Source: Dehalococcoidia bacterium UBA1141
GTDB taxonomy: Bacteria; Chloroflexota; Dehalococcoidia; Lucifugimonadales; UBA3495
Assembly: GCA_002311385.1 (NCBI GenBank)
Contig: DCAE01000112.1
Coordinates: 13,706 to 77,705 of the forward strand
Direction of reading: 5' to 3'
DNA length: 64,000 bases
Notes under the pieces: model-generated
Seen by the model: only the letters and a program-made list of their open reading frames with translations
The model's database searches: none
What the model was told of the DNA's origin: nothing
Shown here: positions 8,567 through 17,837 of the stretch, in pieces
How positions within the stretch are numbered: position 1 is the first letter of the stretch
How the letters are laid out: every line of letters starts with the position of its first letter
Position numbers and translations under genes: made by a program

Positions 8567-9196
8567 TTATCTCGGCAACTTGGGTAGAACCAGAATGCCT
8601 TCCTGTTCGTCTCCCAGGACATCCGTACCGTCCTGAGTGTGCAGCAGCCCCGTATAAGCATTTAGCACGGCGTCGCAACCATTGCTGTCCATATGGTTGT
8701 CTAGGCCAGCAATCAATGGAGACAAACGCTCCTTAAGGAACGCCAAACTTGCGGCGCTGTTCTTGGGCGGAACTTTATCTCCAAAAAGTATCATCTTGGT
8801 AGCGTGGGGATAAGACTCAACCACCTGAAATCCCAATCCCTGCAACCTTTCTCTTAGAGCAATTCCCCTATAGATAAGGCTTCGAATAATCGAGCCTTTG
8901 TTGGTGAAGAAACAGCTGATGCCCATGCGGGACAACTCCAACTCCGACAAGCGGCCTTTACGCTGAGGAGTGGCGAAATCGCAAGAACACGTGGATTCCA
9001 AGCAACAAAGACCCAAGGGCAAACCAAGGGGGGCGCCGATGGAAATCAGCCCTGGCTTGCGGTCCTGAGCGAATTGAGCAAGTTCATCGTCCTCTCCGAA
9101 GGTCTCCATGCTGAGGATTGATGAGTCCTGATCCAATGCGACAACTGTGCTGGACCGCTTTGAGGATGCCCTAAGGCCCACACCTAGAACCACCAT
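8567..9196 (-). CDS. DUF429 (predicted RNase H-fold) protein, likely degenerate active site
   Basis: The layout matches DUF429: an N-terminal beta strand (GVGL at residues 5-8), an IGAPLGLP segment (about 53-60), a YPHATKM segment, and a late CDAVLNAYTGLL helix. The family is related to RNase H-like nucleases and normally shows GVDL and IDAPL. Here both aspartates are glycine (GGC in place of GAC), and only the last Asp (CDAV) is kept. The protein is 209 aa with eight Cys. The cellular role is unknown. It is a lone gene between a terminator and meaB. Confidence 0.7.
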   Translation of the reverse strand: MVVLGVGLRASSKRSSTVVALDQDSSILSMETFGEDDELAQFAQDRKPGLISIGAPLGLPLGLCCLESTCSCDFATPQRKGRLSELELSRMGISCFFTNKGSIIRSLIYRGIALRERLQGLGFQVVESYPHATKMILFGDKVPPKNSAASLAFLKERLSPLIAGLDNHMDSNGCDAVLNAYTGLLHTQDGTDVLGDEQEGILVLPKLPR

Positions 9197-9431
9197 ATCC
9201 GTCCCCCATAAGGATCGATTGGCCTAACGATTGGGTATTATTCCTACCGCGTCATTGGTCTTAAACACCGGTCAGCTATGCAAAAGGAAGCGCCGGTACG
9301 TTTTTGAAAACCCGTATCCCGGACCCGTACCAAATCACCACTGCGTACCAGTTTGACTGGGGTACTTATTTGAGTACCATCTGGTCAGTTCACCATTGCT
9401 CAGCTACTGTCGCCGGTGAACTAGGGGTCAG

Positions 9432-10382
9432 TCACTCGGCATTGAAGCCGGTATTTTCAAGGAACTCCAAGGCTGCTGAGTAGGGTTCCGACTCCTTATT
9501 TGCTATCCGATCCAAGTTGGCGATCAGAGTCGGGTCCTGCTCGATTCGTGCTTTCAGCCGTCGAGTCATTTCTTCTTGAACCGTTTCCAAAAACTCTTTC
9601 TGCCGGTTCAAACCTCTCCGCTTGGTCAACTCCCCACTGTCCGTGAGGTGCTGTTTGTGTTCCTGGATTTTTTCCCAGACCTCGTCGATTCCCTGGCCCG
9701 ATTGAGCCGTCGTGAGCATCACCGGCGGAGCCCAGTCGGTTCTGTTATGGCCGAGTTGGAGCATAGAAGTAATATTAGTCGCCATCTGGTTGGCCCCGTC
9801 CCGGTCAGCCTTATTAACCAGATAAATATCCGCTATCTCCATGATTCCCGCTTTCAAGGCCTGAATCGCATCCCCTGATTCAGGCATCAACACAACCAAT
9901 ACTGTGTCGGCTACTTCCAAGACTCCCAGTTCCGTTTGGCCAACCCCCACGGTTTCCACCAATATGACATCGATGCCCGAAGCGTCCAATAATCGGGTGA
10001 TGCCTCTGACGGTCCTAGGCAGACCTCCAGCCTGTCCTCTTGTGGCTATGCTGCGTATGAACACGCCTGGGTCTAAGTAGTGACGCTGCATCCTCACTCG
10101 GTCACCCAGCAACGCACCCCCGGTAAAGGGACTGCTGGGGTCAACCCCAATGATGCCCACTGTCAACTCTTTGCCCCGCAGCAACTCGGCAAGCCGGTCC
10201 ACCAACGTACTTTTGCCAGCGCCGGGGGGGCCGGTAATTCCGACGATATATGCGTTACCGGTATGCGGGTCGATGGTCTTTAGGACACCAGCCGCCTGGG
10301 GGTCACCCCGCTCAAGATAGGAAATCATTCTAGACAGAGTCCGCTGGTCTCCCTCTAGCAATCGACGGGCAGCATCCTCCAT
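9432..10382 (-). CDS. meaB: MeaB-type GTPase, methylmalonyl-CoA mutase chaperone
   Basis: This G3E GTPase protects and reloads adenosylcobalamin-dependent methylmalonyl-CoA mutase (MeaB/ArgK/MMAA). It has Walker A GPPGAGKST (about residues 50-58), the GVDPSSPFTGGALLGDRVRM switch (about 81-100), ETVGVGQ (about 144-150) and the base-recognition motif NKAD (about 190). The 316-aa length is typical. No mutase subunit is encoded nearby. The B12-dependent role fits the cobalamin genes at 32-46 kb. Confidence 0.92.
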   Translation of the reverse strand: MEDAARRLLEGDQRTLSRMISYLERGDPQAAGVLKTIDPHTGNAYIVGITGPPGAGKSTLVDRLAELLRGKELTVGIIGVDPSSPFTGGALLGDRVRMQRHYLDPGVFIRSIATRGQAGGLPRTVRGITRLLDASGIDVILVETVGVGQTELGVLEVADTVLVVLMPESGDAIQALKAGIMEIADIYLVNKADRDGANQMATNITSMLQLGHNRTDWAPPVMLTTAQSGQGIDEVWEKIQEHKQHLTDSGELTKRRGLNRQKEFLETVQEEMTRRLKARIEQDPTLIANLDRIANKESEPYSAALEFLENTGFNAE

Positions 10383-10852
10383 CTAACAGGGACTCCGAGC
10401 AGGAATTCTAGGTTGGTAAACGGGGCCGGAAAATGAAGTCGGTTTGGCCGTCTGGACTCTAACATCCTGCGCCTAGCCAGTCAAGAGATTTTTCAGACCA
10501 TATATATGTCGTATATCGTCAAATCATTCAATAATATTTTCAGTATATAGTGGATAAACAAAACAGTTTAGAGTATTTCATATTAATTTACCAATATCTA
10601 ACGTATTTCGTTACAGGCGTGAAAATACGTATATAGGCAGGTAATTTACAGGCAATTAGGGGCTGATTTAACGTCTGGAAGCTAGTCGCCAAATAACTGG
10701 TTGAGTAAGGTATTACGATACCGGATAATCAAGACAATTACCGGTCACGTGGCAACAATCTACCGGGCCTAGACTGGGGTTTTTACCGGTCAAGTGGCAA
10801 CTATCTACCGGGTATAGCCCGAGGTTTTTACCGGAGAATAATAACGAGGAGC
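10383..10852. other. AT-rich intergenic region (470 bp) between cysS and meaB
   Basis: No credible reading frame is present. The middle part (about 10500-10640) is markedly AT-rich with many TATAT steps, unlike its neighbours, and the 3' part holds a 45-bp tandem repeat. As meaB lies downstream on the minus strand, its promoter should be here, but I cannot pick one with confidence. Confidence 0.6.
10738..10834. repeat. 45-bp tandem repeat, two copies plus a partial third
   Basis: Copies begin at 10738 and 10783, each starting TTACCGGTCA and ending in GGTTT; a third start (TTACCGG) is at 10828. Spacing is exactly 45 bases. Copies differ at several sites, mostly in the second half. It sits just after the stop codon of cysS. 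Confidence 0.85.
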
Positions 10853-13051
10853 TCAGTGGTGGAACTGGTTGCCCACGCCCTTACCCGAAGCGTTGAGCAG
10901 CAGCTCGGGCCGGTTTCCCCACCGCTTTAAAAAGCGGCCAAAGTTCTTGCGGCTCAGTTCGTCACGTTGATTCTCTTCCAGTTCGGTCCACTGTCGGTGC
11001 TCGTGACGGACCATGGGAAGTTCGCTGTCGGCTACTATGCGGTAACCTTTGTCTTTGAACTGGAAACAATAATCGATATCCAAGTTACGGTAAAAGCGGA
11101 AACACTCGCGCATCAGACCAACAGTATTCACCGCCTCCCGGCGGAAGGCCATGCAATAAGCTTGCATCGCATCCGCGTCCCCTGAATCCACCTCTTCGTG
11201 AAAGTGCTGCAAATCGTCGGTAGTCAAACCGTAGGGGCCGAATATCCCCACCGACTGGTCTGAGAGTTGCTGGACCATCGGCTCCATTATTCCGCCTACA
11301 ATCTCCGCCGAGCCGTCCATTATCACCACGTATTTACCCAAACTCTGTTTGATGCCGATGTTCTTCCCGGCAGCATCACCAACGTTATGGTCGCAGTGAA
11401 TGACCCGTACCTGAGGGTGTTGGTCTTTGAACTCCTCCAGCCATTCGGACGTTCCATCTGTGCAACCGTTGTCAATCACTATAAACTCGCAGGAGTACCC
11501 CTGAGAGTTGTTTAGCATGCCGAGCACGCATCTTTCCACGTCTCCCTGATAACCATAGGCGCTGAGGATGAAGGAAAAATCAACCTCTGACGGGCGATCC
11601 AGAAACGACTCCACTTCCCTAGATGACGACACCGACGGCCACAATTCCAGACGGCGTTCTAGTGGAGTCTTGGGCCGTACCCGAGCTATTTCGCCGGTGT
11701 CCTCCACCAAGAATCCTTGCGATAGCACATCGGTGCGGATAGTGTCGGCTGGAGCGTAGTCGGAGTTATGTCTTAGGCTCTCACGCTGGCCCACAGCAGC
11801 CGTCACTGGGGCAGGGATATCATGACTCTTGGAAAGGGCATCCAGATCCAATCCGAATATCTCGTCGAACTCGATCAAAAGGGCCAATTTAGCTTGTCCG
11901 GGTAAATCGGATTTGAACATGTCCCAGGTTAGGGCTAAAGCACCCGGCAGGTCCAAGTCATTCTCTACGCTTTCCCAGAACTTTCTGCGCCATTCATCGA
12001 CTTCGGACGGCAACTGGCTCAGCTCGGGAAGTCCTTTCCAAATCCAGAACCGCTGTCGCATGCTCGTTAGGGCTTTCTCAGCCGCTCTAAGGGAATTGAA
12101 GGTGAAGTTCATACGGTGGCGGTAACGCACCGTCAAGCACAGGTACCGGAATGCCAAGGGGTCGAATCCCCTGGAAATAAGCTCTTCAATCAGGAACACG
12201 TTGCCCGAAGACTTGGCCATCTTGGCGCCATCGGCCAGCAGGTGTTGAGCATGAACCCAATAACGCACGTGTTGCTGCCCGAATGCGGCTTCGCTCTGGG
12301 CAATCTCATCCTCATGGTGAGGGAAAATATTGTCCACGCCGCCGGTGTGCAGGTCGAAGGATTCTCCGAAATACTTGGAGGCCATGGCGGAGCATTCAAT
12401 GTGCCAACCGGGGAAGCCGTCTCCCCATGGGCTCGCCCATTTGAGGTCGCGCCCCGGTTCCGCCGCTTTCCACAAAGTGAAGTCTCTGGGGTCTTTCTTC
12501 AATGGGTCCGCTTCGGCCCTGACGCCTTCCAAAAGGTCTGCGCCGGTGTTTCGTGACAACTTTCCGTAATCAGCGAAGCTGTTGACGTTGAAGTAGATGT
12601 TGCCGCCAGCCTCGTAAGCGTTGCCATTGGCCATGAGCTTCTCGACAATGGCGACCATTTCCGGGATATGCTGGGTCGCCCAAGGGAACACGTGAGCGGG
12701 GAGGATGTTCATTCGCGCTTCATCAGCATGGAAACGATCAGCGTAAAACTGAGCAATATCCTGAGTGGTTTTCCCTTCTTCCAAAGCCGCGAGAATCATC
12801 TTGTCCCCGCCGGCTTCGACCAATTCTTGGCGCATGTGACCGACATCAGTAATGTTTTTAACGTGATGTACTTCTATACCCTTAATCTCCAGCGCACGGC
12901 GAATCCAGTCAGCCATCAGATAGGTCCGCAGGTTTCCGATGTGGGCATCCCGGTAGACCGTAGGGCCGCAGGTATACATGCGGACCTTGCCGGGCTCAAT
13001 GGGCTGAATCTCTTCGATCTGTTTGGTGAGGGTATTGAAGATGCGTAACAA
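10853..13051 (-). CDS. cysS: Cysteinyl-tRNA synthetase fused to a GT2 glycosyltransferase domain
   Basis: Residues 1 to about 470 are a full class I CysRS. They contain CGPTVYRDAHIGN (HIGH site), a GWHIECSAM and HHEDE zinc/active-site region, KMAKS in place of KMSKS, and the C-terminal helical domain ending IRTDVLSQGFLVEDT. After a short linker, residues about 490-732 are a GT-A glycosyltransferase family 2 domain: a FILSAYG strand, an IDNGCTDGTSEW nucleotide-binding loop, and VIMDGS where the DxD motif is expected. There is no stop or restart between the parts. I favour the TTG at 13051 with AAGAGG upstream; an ATG at 13117 would add 22 atypical residues. The sugar donor and acceptor are unknown. 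Confidence 0.9.
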   Translation of the reverse strand: MLRIFNTLTKQIEEIQPIEPGKVRMYTCGPTVYRDAHIGNLRTYLMADWIRRALEIKGIEVHHVKNITDVGHMRQELVEAGGDKMILAALEEGKTTQDIAQFYADRFHADEARMNILPAHVFPWATQHIPEMVAIVEKLMANGNAYEAGGNIYFNVNSFADYGKLSRNTGADLLEGVRAEADPLKKDPRDFTLWKAAEPGRDLKWASPWGDGFPGWHIECSAMASKYFGESFDLHTGGVDNIFPHHEDEIAQSEAAFGQQHVRYWVHAQHLLADGAKMAKSSGNVFLIEELISRGFDPLAFRYLCLTVRYRHRMNFTFNSLRAAEKALTSMRQRFWIWKGLPELSQLPSEVDEWRRKFWESVENDLDLPGALALTWDMFKSDLPGQAKLALLIEFDEIFGLDLDALSKSHDIPAPVTAAVGQRESLRHNSDYAPADTIRTDVLSQGFLVEDTGEIARVRPKTPLERRLELWPSVSSSREVESFLDRPSEVDFSFILSAYGYQGDVERCVLGMLNNSQGYSCEFIVIDNGCTDGTSEWLEEFKDQHPQVRVIHCDHNVGDAAGKNIGIKQSLGKYVVIMDGSAEIVGGIMEPMVQQLSDQSVGIFGPYGLTTDDLQHFHEEVDSGDADAMQAYCMAFRREAVNTVGLMRECFRFYRNLDIDYCFQFKDKGYRIVADSELPMVRHEHRQWTELEENQRDELSRKNFGRFLKRWGNRPELLLNASGKGVGNQFHH

Positions 13052-13146
13052 GCCAGGCCTCTTATCTGGGAGAATAACCCACTGCAATGGCCAGCAGGCA
13101 TGGCAGCAGTTTAACACTTTCTCAAGCCGTCATGTACTGCTTGGGG

Positions 13147-15498
13147 CTAGATGGTCTGAACCACTATCCTCTCTGATTCCAATTCCTGGATCTCCTCGGA
13201 ACCGTAGCCGATTTCTTCCAGAATCTCTCTGGTATCGGCGCCCAGCACCGGCGAAGGCCGACCCAATCGCGCGGGAGTGGCAGACAACCGGGCTGCCACA
13301 CCAAGGTGATCGGCTTGGCCGAGTCCTGGATGATCCCTGGTGGCAATCAGCCCAGCCTTGCGTACACTTGGGTCATTCCTAAAATCCTCTATTACTTCAT
13401 TCTTGATTATGCTCACGCCCGATGCATCTAGGGTAGAAGACCAGTGGCCTCTGGAATTGGAAGAGAGAATCTGGGAGAGCATTACCTGCAATTCCTCGTC
13501 ATTGGTGGCCCTAGCAACGGCATCATTGAATCTAGCGTCCTCTTCCAGGGCAGCAAACTCCGGGATGGAGGCCAGGTTCCGCCAGTCGTCCTCGCTCTCG
13601 CAGTGCATGTACAACCAGCCGTCGCTGGCTTGGTAGAGCCGAGATAATGCTGAGAATCCCCTGATGTCCAGACCCTCCGGGTCATCTCTCTGGTAACCCT
13701 TGAAATCCAAGAAATAGGGCGATTGAAGCAGGCCTGCGGTTAAAGCCAGACCACCGTCTACGGCCTGGCCCCGACCAGTGTTGTTGCGCTCGTGGAGGGC
13801 CAATGACACTGCGTAGGCACCCAACAGACCGGTGCCGTAGTCGTTCATGGGATAGGGCAGGGTGATTGGGGCACCGTCCCGGCCTCCCCTGCGCACCTGA
13901 ATCCCACTAACGGCTTGGGCCAATTGCTCCCAGCCTGCCCTCTCGCTCCAAGGACCGTCGTGGCCAAAGGCATTTAATGAAGCGTAGATGATATCGGGCC
14001 TCCGGCGCTTAACATCTTCATAGCTCAGTCCCAGCCTTTCCAGACTGCCTTTGCGGTTGTTTTCCACGATTACGTCCGCAGTTTCAATCAAACGCCAGAA
14101 CACCTGCTGCCCGCGCTCCGACTTCAAATCCAGTAGTATGCTCCGCTTCCCCCGGTTGACGTCCAGTGATGCGACTGCGTCATAAGGGCGATCGGGGTCG
14201 TCAATCTTTATAACGTCTGCCCCGAATTCACCTAGAGTGCGGCCACATGTCGGACCCGCCAGAATCAAGCAAAGATCAAGCACCCGGATTCCCTGAAGAG
14301 CCCCAGCCAGGTCCTTCGGGTGAGGTTGTCTGCTGGCAATGGGCGTCGAATCAGCCGTCCCATCGGATTGGGACAATATTTCCTGCGTATGCTCACCTAG
14401 CTTGGGGGCTCGACCCTGCACGGCTCCAGGAGTGGACCTTAGCTTGACCGTAACGCCGGGTTGCTTCATCGGGCCCACATCGGCGTCATCAACCTCGACC
14501 ACCATGCCAGCGGCGTTGGAATGCTCATGAACCAACCACTCTTCCACGGTATTACAGACCGCGCACGCTCCACCTGCCGCATTTATCGCTTCCTGCCAGT
14601 CTTTGGCCGACCTTTGCAGGAATAGTCCTTCGAACCGGTCCGTCCACAACTTAACCGTGTCGGCCTCCACTGGTTTGTTCACGTTGCTCAGGAATTCATC
14701 GATCCAGTCCTCGCGGCCAGCTACTCCCAGGAATTGACGAACGAAACGCGCGAACATGCCATGATTCTGCACGTACCTGCCGTCGGCGCATTTGTATTGG
14801 CGGGCCATGGTGTGCCGGAAGATACCAAACACGTCTGGGGGCTCAGTGTCGTGAAGCTTGACCAAATGGCGGCCCATGGAGGGGAAGACGGCACTGTGCA
14901 GCGGAATCTCTATCTTTTGACCAACCCCGGTATAATGCCGGGCGGATAGGGCCATTCCCACAGAGACTGCCCCCAGAATGGCTCCAAAGGTGCTGGAAAC
15001 CGGCAGGGGCACGAATAGTGGCTCGGTGGTTCCTTCTACCTCTTGATAGACGCCGGTAGAGGCGGACACGATGGTCTCCCATCCTCTCTTGTTTCGATTG
15101 GGATTATCCTCACCAAAGCCCGGTAATGAGCAATAAATCAAAGCAGGATTGATTCCGGAGATCGCTTCATAACCGATTCCCAACCGGTCAGCGACTCCAG
15201 GCCGGAAATTCTCAATCAGCACATCGGCGCTGCGGGCCAGCTTCAACGCCTGTTCCCGGCCTGAATCGGTCTTTAAGTCTAAGACCACCGAGCGTTTCCC
15301 CCGGTTCCAAGTCGCAAAAGCAGGTTGACTGCGGGCTGGGTCGCCTCCGGGCCGCTCAATCTTGATAACGTCCGCGCCTTGGTCTGACAACAACATCCCC
15401 AACAATGGGCCTGGTATGTAGTGCCCAAAGTCCAGCACTCGAACGCCGCGCAGCGCTCCCGTAGGGGTAATTTTGGCTGCGGGACTTGCGTTGGTCAT
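13147..15498 (-). CDS. CaiB/BaiF class III CoA-transferase, two tandem domains
   Basis: Two full family III CoA-transferase units are joined. Domain 1 (about residues 15-375) has LRGVRVLDFGHYIPGPLLG and ADVIKIERPGGDPAR. Domain 2 (about 395-775) has LQGIRVLDLCLILAGPTCG and ADVIKIDDP. Enzymes of this family move CoA between carboxylates by way of an aspartyl-CoA thioester. The catalytic Asp appears in domain 2 (PMNDYGTG), while the aligned place in domain 1 (PVSSTFG) has Ser. Single-domain members are about 400 aa and interlock as dimers, so this chain may fold as an internal pseudo-dimer. The substrate is unknown. It lies upstream of cysS on the same strand, 95 bases away. Confidence 0.88.
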   Translation of the reverse strand: MTNASPAAKITPTGALRGVRVLDFGHYIPGPLLGMLLSDQGADVIKIERPGGDPARSQPAFATWNRGKRSVVLDLKTDSGREQALKLARSADVLIENFRPGVADRLGIGYEAISGINPALIYCSLPGFGEDNPNRNKRGWETIVSASTGVYQEVEGTTEPLFVPLPVSSTFGAILGAVSVGMALSARHYTGVGQKIEIPLHSAVFPSMGRHLVKLHDTEPPDVFGIFRHTMARQYKCADGRYVQNHGMFARFVRQFLGVAGREDWIDEFLSNVNKPVEADTVKLWTDRFEGLFLQRSAKDWQEAINAAGGACAVCNTVEEWLVHEHSNAAGMVVEVDDADVGPMKQPGVTVKLRSTPGAVQGRAPKLGEHTQEILSQSDGTADSTPIASRQPHPKDLAGALQGIRVLDLCLILAGPTCGRTLGEFGADVIKIDDPDRPYDAVASLDVNRGKRSILLDLKSERGQQVFWRLIETADVIVENNRKGSLERLGLSYEDVKRRRPDIIYASLNAFGHDGPWSERAGWEQLAQAVSGIQVRRGGRDGAPITLPYPMNDYGTGLLGAYAVSLALHERNNTGRGQAVDGGLALTAGLLQSPYFLDFKGYQRDDPEGLDIRGFSALSRLYQASDGWLYMHCESEDDWRNLASIPEFAALEEDARFNDAVARATNDEELQVMLSQILSSNSRGHWSSTLDASGVSIIKNEVIEDFRNDPSVRKAGLIATRDHPGLGQADHLGVAARLSATPARLGRPSPVLGADTREILEEIGYGSEEIQELESERIVVQTI

Positions 15499-15859
15499 TG
15501 CTTCACCTGCTTTTTATATCTTAGTCTGGATCTCTGAGTCTGGAGATCAAGAATGTGGCCGTTAATCATCAATTTGGGAGACGAATATTGACTAGCTCCC
15601 AGGGATAGTAGCACCTCTTCCAGTGCGCTCGTCAACAATAGTTGGTTCCAAAAGTGGTAGTGCGCCTGGAATATAGGCACGCATTAAATCATCGGTTTTG
15701 CAATCCTCTAGAATAATGGTAGGCGTATAAAAATATTATCGATACATTTAAAACGTTATTGTCCGAGAAATTATTGTCCGAGTAACCAGTCCCCAAGCAA
15801 GCATGGAATACCGGATACCAGCCGGTGTTAAGAATTCTAGGGTATTGACCGGAGAGAGA
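15499..15859. other. Divergent intergenic region (361 bp)
   Basis: It separates the CaiB gene (minus) from the hemerythrin-like gene (plus). Apart from an AT-rich patch near 15728-15755 and a 12-base direct repeat, I see nothing coding. Confidence 0.5.
15756..15782. repeat. 12-base direct repeat TTATTGTCCGAG, possible operator
   Basis: Exact copies at 15756-15767 and 15771-15782 are three bases apart. They lie after an AT-rich stretch that could be a promoter and about 80 bases before the hemerythrin-like gene. Confidence 0.45.
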
Positions 15860-16609
15860 ATGACAGGACAGAAAGAGACATTTCATTCGGAGGCAGAATC
15901 ACAAACGGTCTGCCTGACGTGCCCCATTTACGCCATGTACTTGATTCACAAAGCTCTGAAATCCGAGGCCGCCCAGGTGGAAGAGATGGTCCGGCTCCTG
16001 GAAGACGGTGATAGCCTCCAGCCGGTGCGAGCCGCTTTCAATTTCTGGGCTACCGCTTTGGCTTTCCACGCTCAGCAAGAAGATGAGCATATGACCGGAC
16101 TCATGCCCGATTTTGAACCAGCCGGAGTAAATGAAACAGAGCATGCGGCGTTGGATCCTATCATCAGCGACATCACATCCAAGTTGGACTCTGGCGACAA
16201 CCGGGGTCTGGCGGAACGGGTGAAAGACTTGGTGGCGGCGCTTCACGAAGAGCAGCATCTTCAGCTATTCGACCTGTTGGAAGATGTGATGGCGGTCCCT
16301 AACCAAGAGATTGGACGAACCAAAGTTGTCGCTCGGACTCATCGCCACCGCTATCAGAGCGTGGTTGCTTTAAGGGTAGCTCAAGACGACCATCTCGAGT
16401 GTGAAGAAGAATTCGTCCTACCCACCATCAGGGACACTTTTGAAGATTCTCGGCAGATTTCTATGGTTCGATCTCTGCTCATAGACGATTTGGCGGAAGA
16501 CAAAGGGTGGATGTTGGACTGGGTTTGCGGCCACTTGAGCACCGAGGAACGCCAATTCATGTCCAACTTGAAAATTCAACTCCAAGCCTCAGCGGTGATG
16601 GCAAACTAG
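15860..16609 (+). CDS. Hemerythrin-like HHE-domain protein
   Basis: The 249-aa all-helical protein carries spaced His/Glu residues (YLIHKAL, FHAQQEDEHM, EHAALD, LHEEQHL, RTHRHRY, DDHLECEEEFVLP) typical of two hemerythrin-like four-helix units. These bind a di-iron centre and sense or carry oxygen or nitric oxide. An N-terminal CLTCPIYAMY segment adds two Cys. The ATG at 15860 has GGAGAGAG just upstream; an ATG at 15803 would add 19 residues. The assignment rests on the His pattern, not on a clear motif, so it is tentative. Confidence 0.6.
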   Translation: MTGQKETFHSEAESQTVCLTCPIYAMYLIHKALKSEAAQVEEMVRLLEDGDSLQPVRAAFNFWATALAFHAQQEDEHMTGLMPDFEPAGVNETEHAALDPIISDITSKLDSGDNRGLAERVKDLVAALHEEQHLQLFDLLEDVMAVPNQEIGRTKVVARTHRHRYQSVVALRVAQDDHLECEEEFVLPTIRDTFEDSRQISMVRSLLIDDLAEDKGWMLDWVCGHLSTEERQFMSNLKIQLQASAVMAN

Positions 16610-16649
16610 GCTGATTTCCCAGTCAGCCGGGAATTACGTCAGACAGGAA

Positions 16650-17774
16650 TCACGCCAGAGGCGAGGCAAATCTGGCTGGATCGAACTCGCCCACCGAAAG
16701 TTCCGTTCCGCCCTGGGTGATCTGGTCCGCGATTGCTTTGCCGATGGCCGGACTTAGCAAAATCCCCTTCTTGCCTGCGCCTGTGGCCAGGTAGGCGTTG
16801 TCCAATCCTGGCGTTCGCCCGATAATCGGCAACCAGTCCGGCGTCACCGGCCTCAAGCATGCAGTGTGCAAAACCAAACGGGCTTGTGCCATTTCAGGTA
16901 ACAGTTTGACTGCGCCTTTCACGATATACTGCCTGGCCGACTCAGTTGTCGACTTATCGTAACCTCGCCATTCCTCGGTTGTGCCGCACCAAACTAGCCC
17001 GTCGGGTTTAGGATGCAGTGACCCTCCGCCGCCGGAAATGTCATAGCCTAAGGGGCCGCCCGGCAATTCCATCCGCAATATTTCCCCTTTTAGCGGGTCG
17101 ACGGGGACATAGGCTCCCAACCACGGCTCCGCGATTCGGGTCCATGGTCCAGTGGCCATTACCAGGGTGTCGCAATGTAAGACACCGCCATCTATCAGCA
17201 CACCGGTCACCCGGCCGTTGGAGCGCTCGATACCCTGGACTGTACCCGACCGCAATGAAGTCCCCATTTTTTCGGCGGCCTGTACCAAAGCAAGCGTGTA
17301 CTTGTAGCTGTCCAAAGAAACGTTACCTCGGGCAACCACTGCCTTCGCCACCGCCGAGGATATCCGCGGTTCCAGGTCTTGAAGTTGCGCTGGGTCCACC
17401 ATTTCCGCACCAAAGCCTTCAGCGGCGGTGAAGGTATCGAAGGTCTCCTGCAATTCCGGCAAGTCTTCCTGCTCAAAAGCCGCTTTGATTAGCGAAATAA
17501 TCCGCCATTCATAGTCAACCCCGGTTGTTTCATTTAGCGTGGGGAACAGGTCTTGATGCAGCAGATAGGATTCCATGGCCACCTCGCTCAAAGGGCCTGG
17601 GATTCCGGTTCCTTGCAGCGGGTTCAGGCCTCCGGCGGAGAACCCCGATGCCTGAGAAGCAACCCCTTCCCTTTCGATGATGGTAGATTTTACGCCAGCC
17701 AAGGCCAGGAAATAGGCTACGGAACAGCCAGCTGCGCCGCCGCCCACGATTACAACTTCGGTCGTGTCTGCCAT
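16650..17774 (-). CDS. DAO-family FAD-dependent amine/amino-acid oxidoreductase
   Basis: The N-terminal VVIVGGGAAGCSVAYFLALAG-type Rossmann motif (about residues 7-27) is followed by the DAO-family GLNPLQGTG loop. The C-terminal part has LRPVTPDWLPIIGRTPGLDN and LATGAGKKGILLSPAIGK, as in glycine oxidase (ThiO), sarcosine oxidase and D-amino-acid dehydrogenases. The reaction is oxidation of an amine or amino acid to the imine. At 374 aa it is a soluble single-domain form. No thiamine genes are nearby to support ThiO. It converges with the hemerythrin-like gene 40 bases away. Confidence 0.82.
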   Translation of the reverse strand: MADTTEVVIVGGGAAGCSVAYFLALAGVKSTIIEREGVASQASGFSAGGLNPLQGTGIPGPLSEVAMESYLLHQDLFPTLNETTGVDYEWRIISLIKAAFEQEDLPELQETFDTFTAAEGFGAEMVDPAQLQDLEPRISSAVAKAVVARGNVSLDSYKYTLALVQAAEKMGTSLRSGTVQGIERSNGRVTGVLIDGGVLHCDTLVMATGPWTRIAEPWLGAYVPVDPLKGEILRMELPGGPLGYDISGGGGSLHPKPDGLVWCGTTEEWRGYDKSTTESARQYIVKGAVKLLPEMAQARLVLHTACLRPVTPDWLPIIGRTPGLDNAYLATGAGKKGILLSPAIGKAIADQITQGGTELSVGEFDPARFASPLA

Positions 17775-17837
17775 GTTTAGACCTCTTATTTGATGGCTAA
17801 TTTTGATTGCAATGGATCAGCGATTTTTGAGGACGGA

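Noticed and set aside
10738..10834. CRISPR-like array
   Set aside because: The 45-base units are directly adjacent without unique spacers, only two are full, and there are no cas genes.
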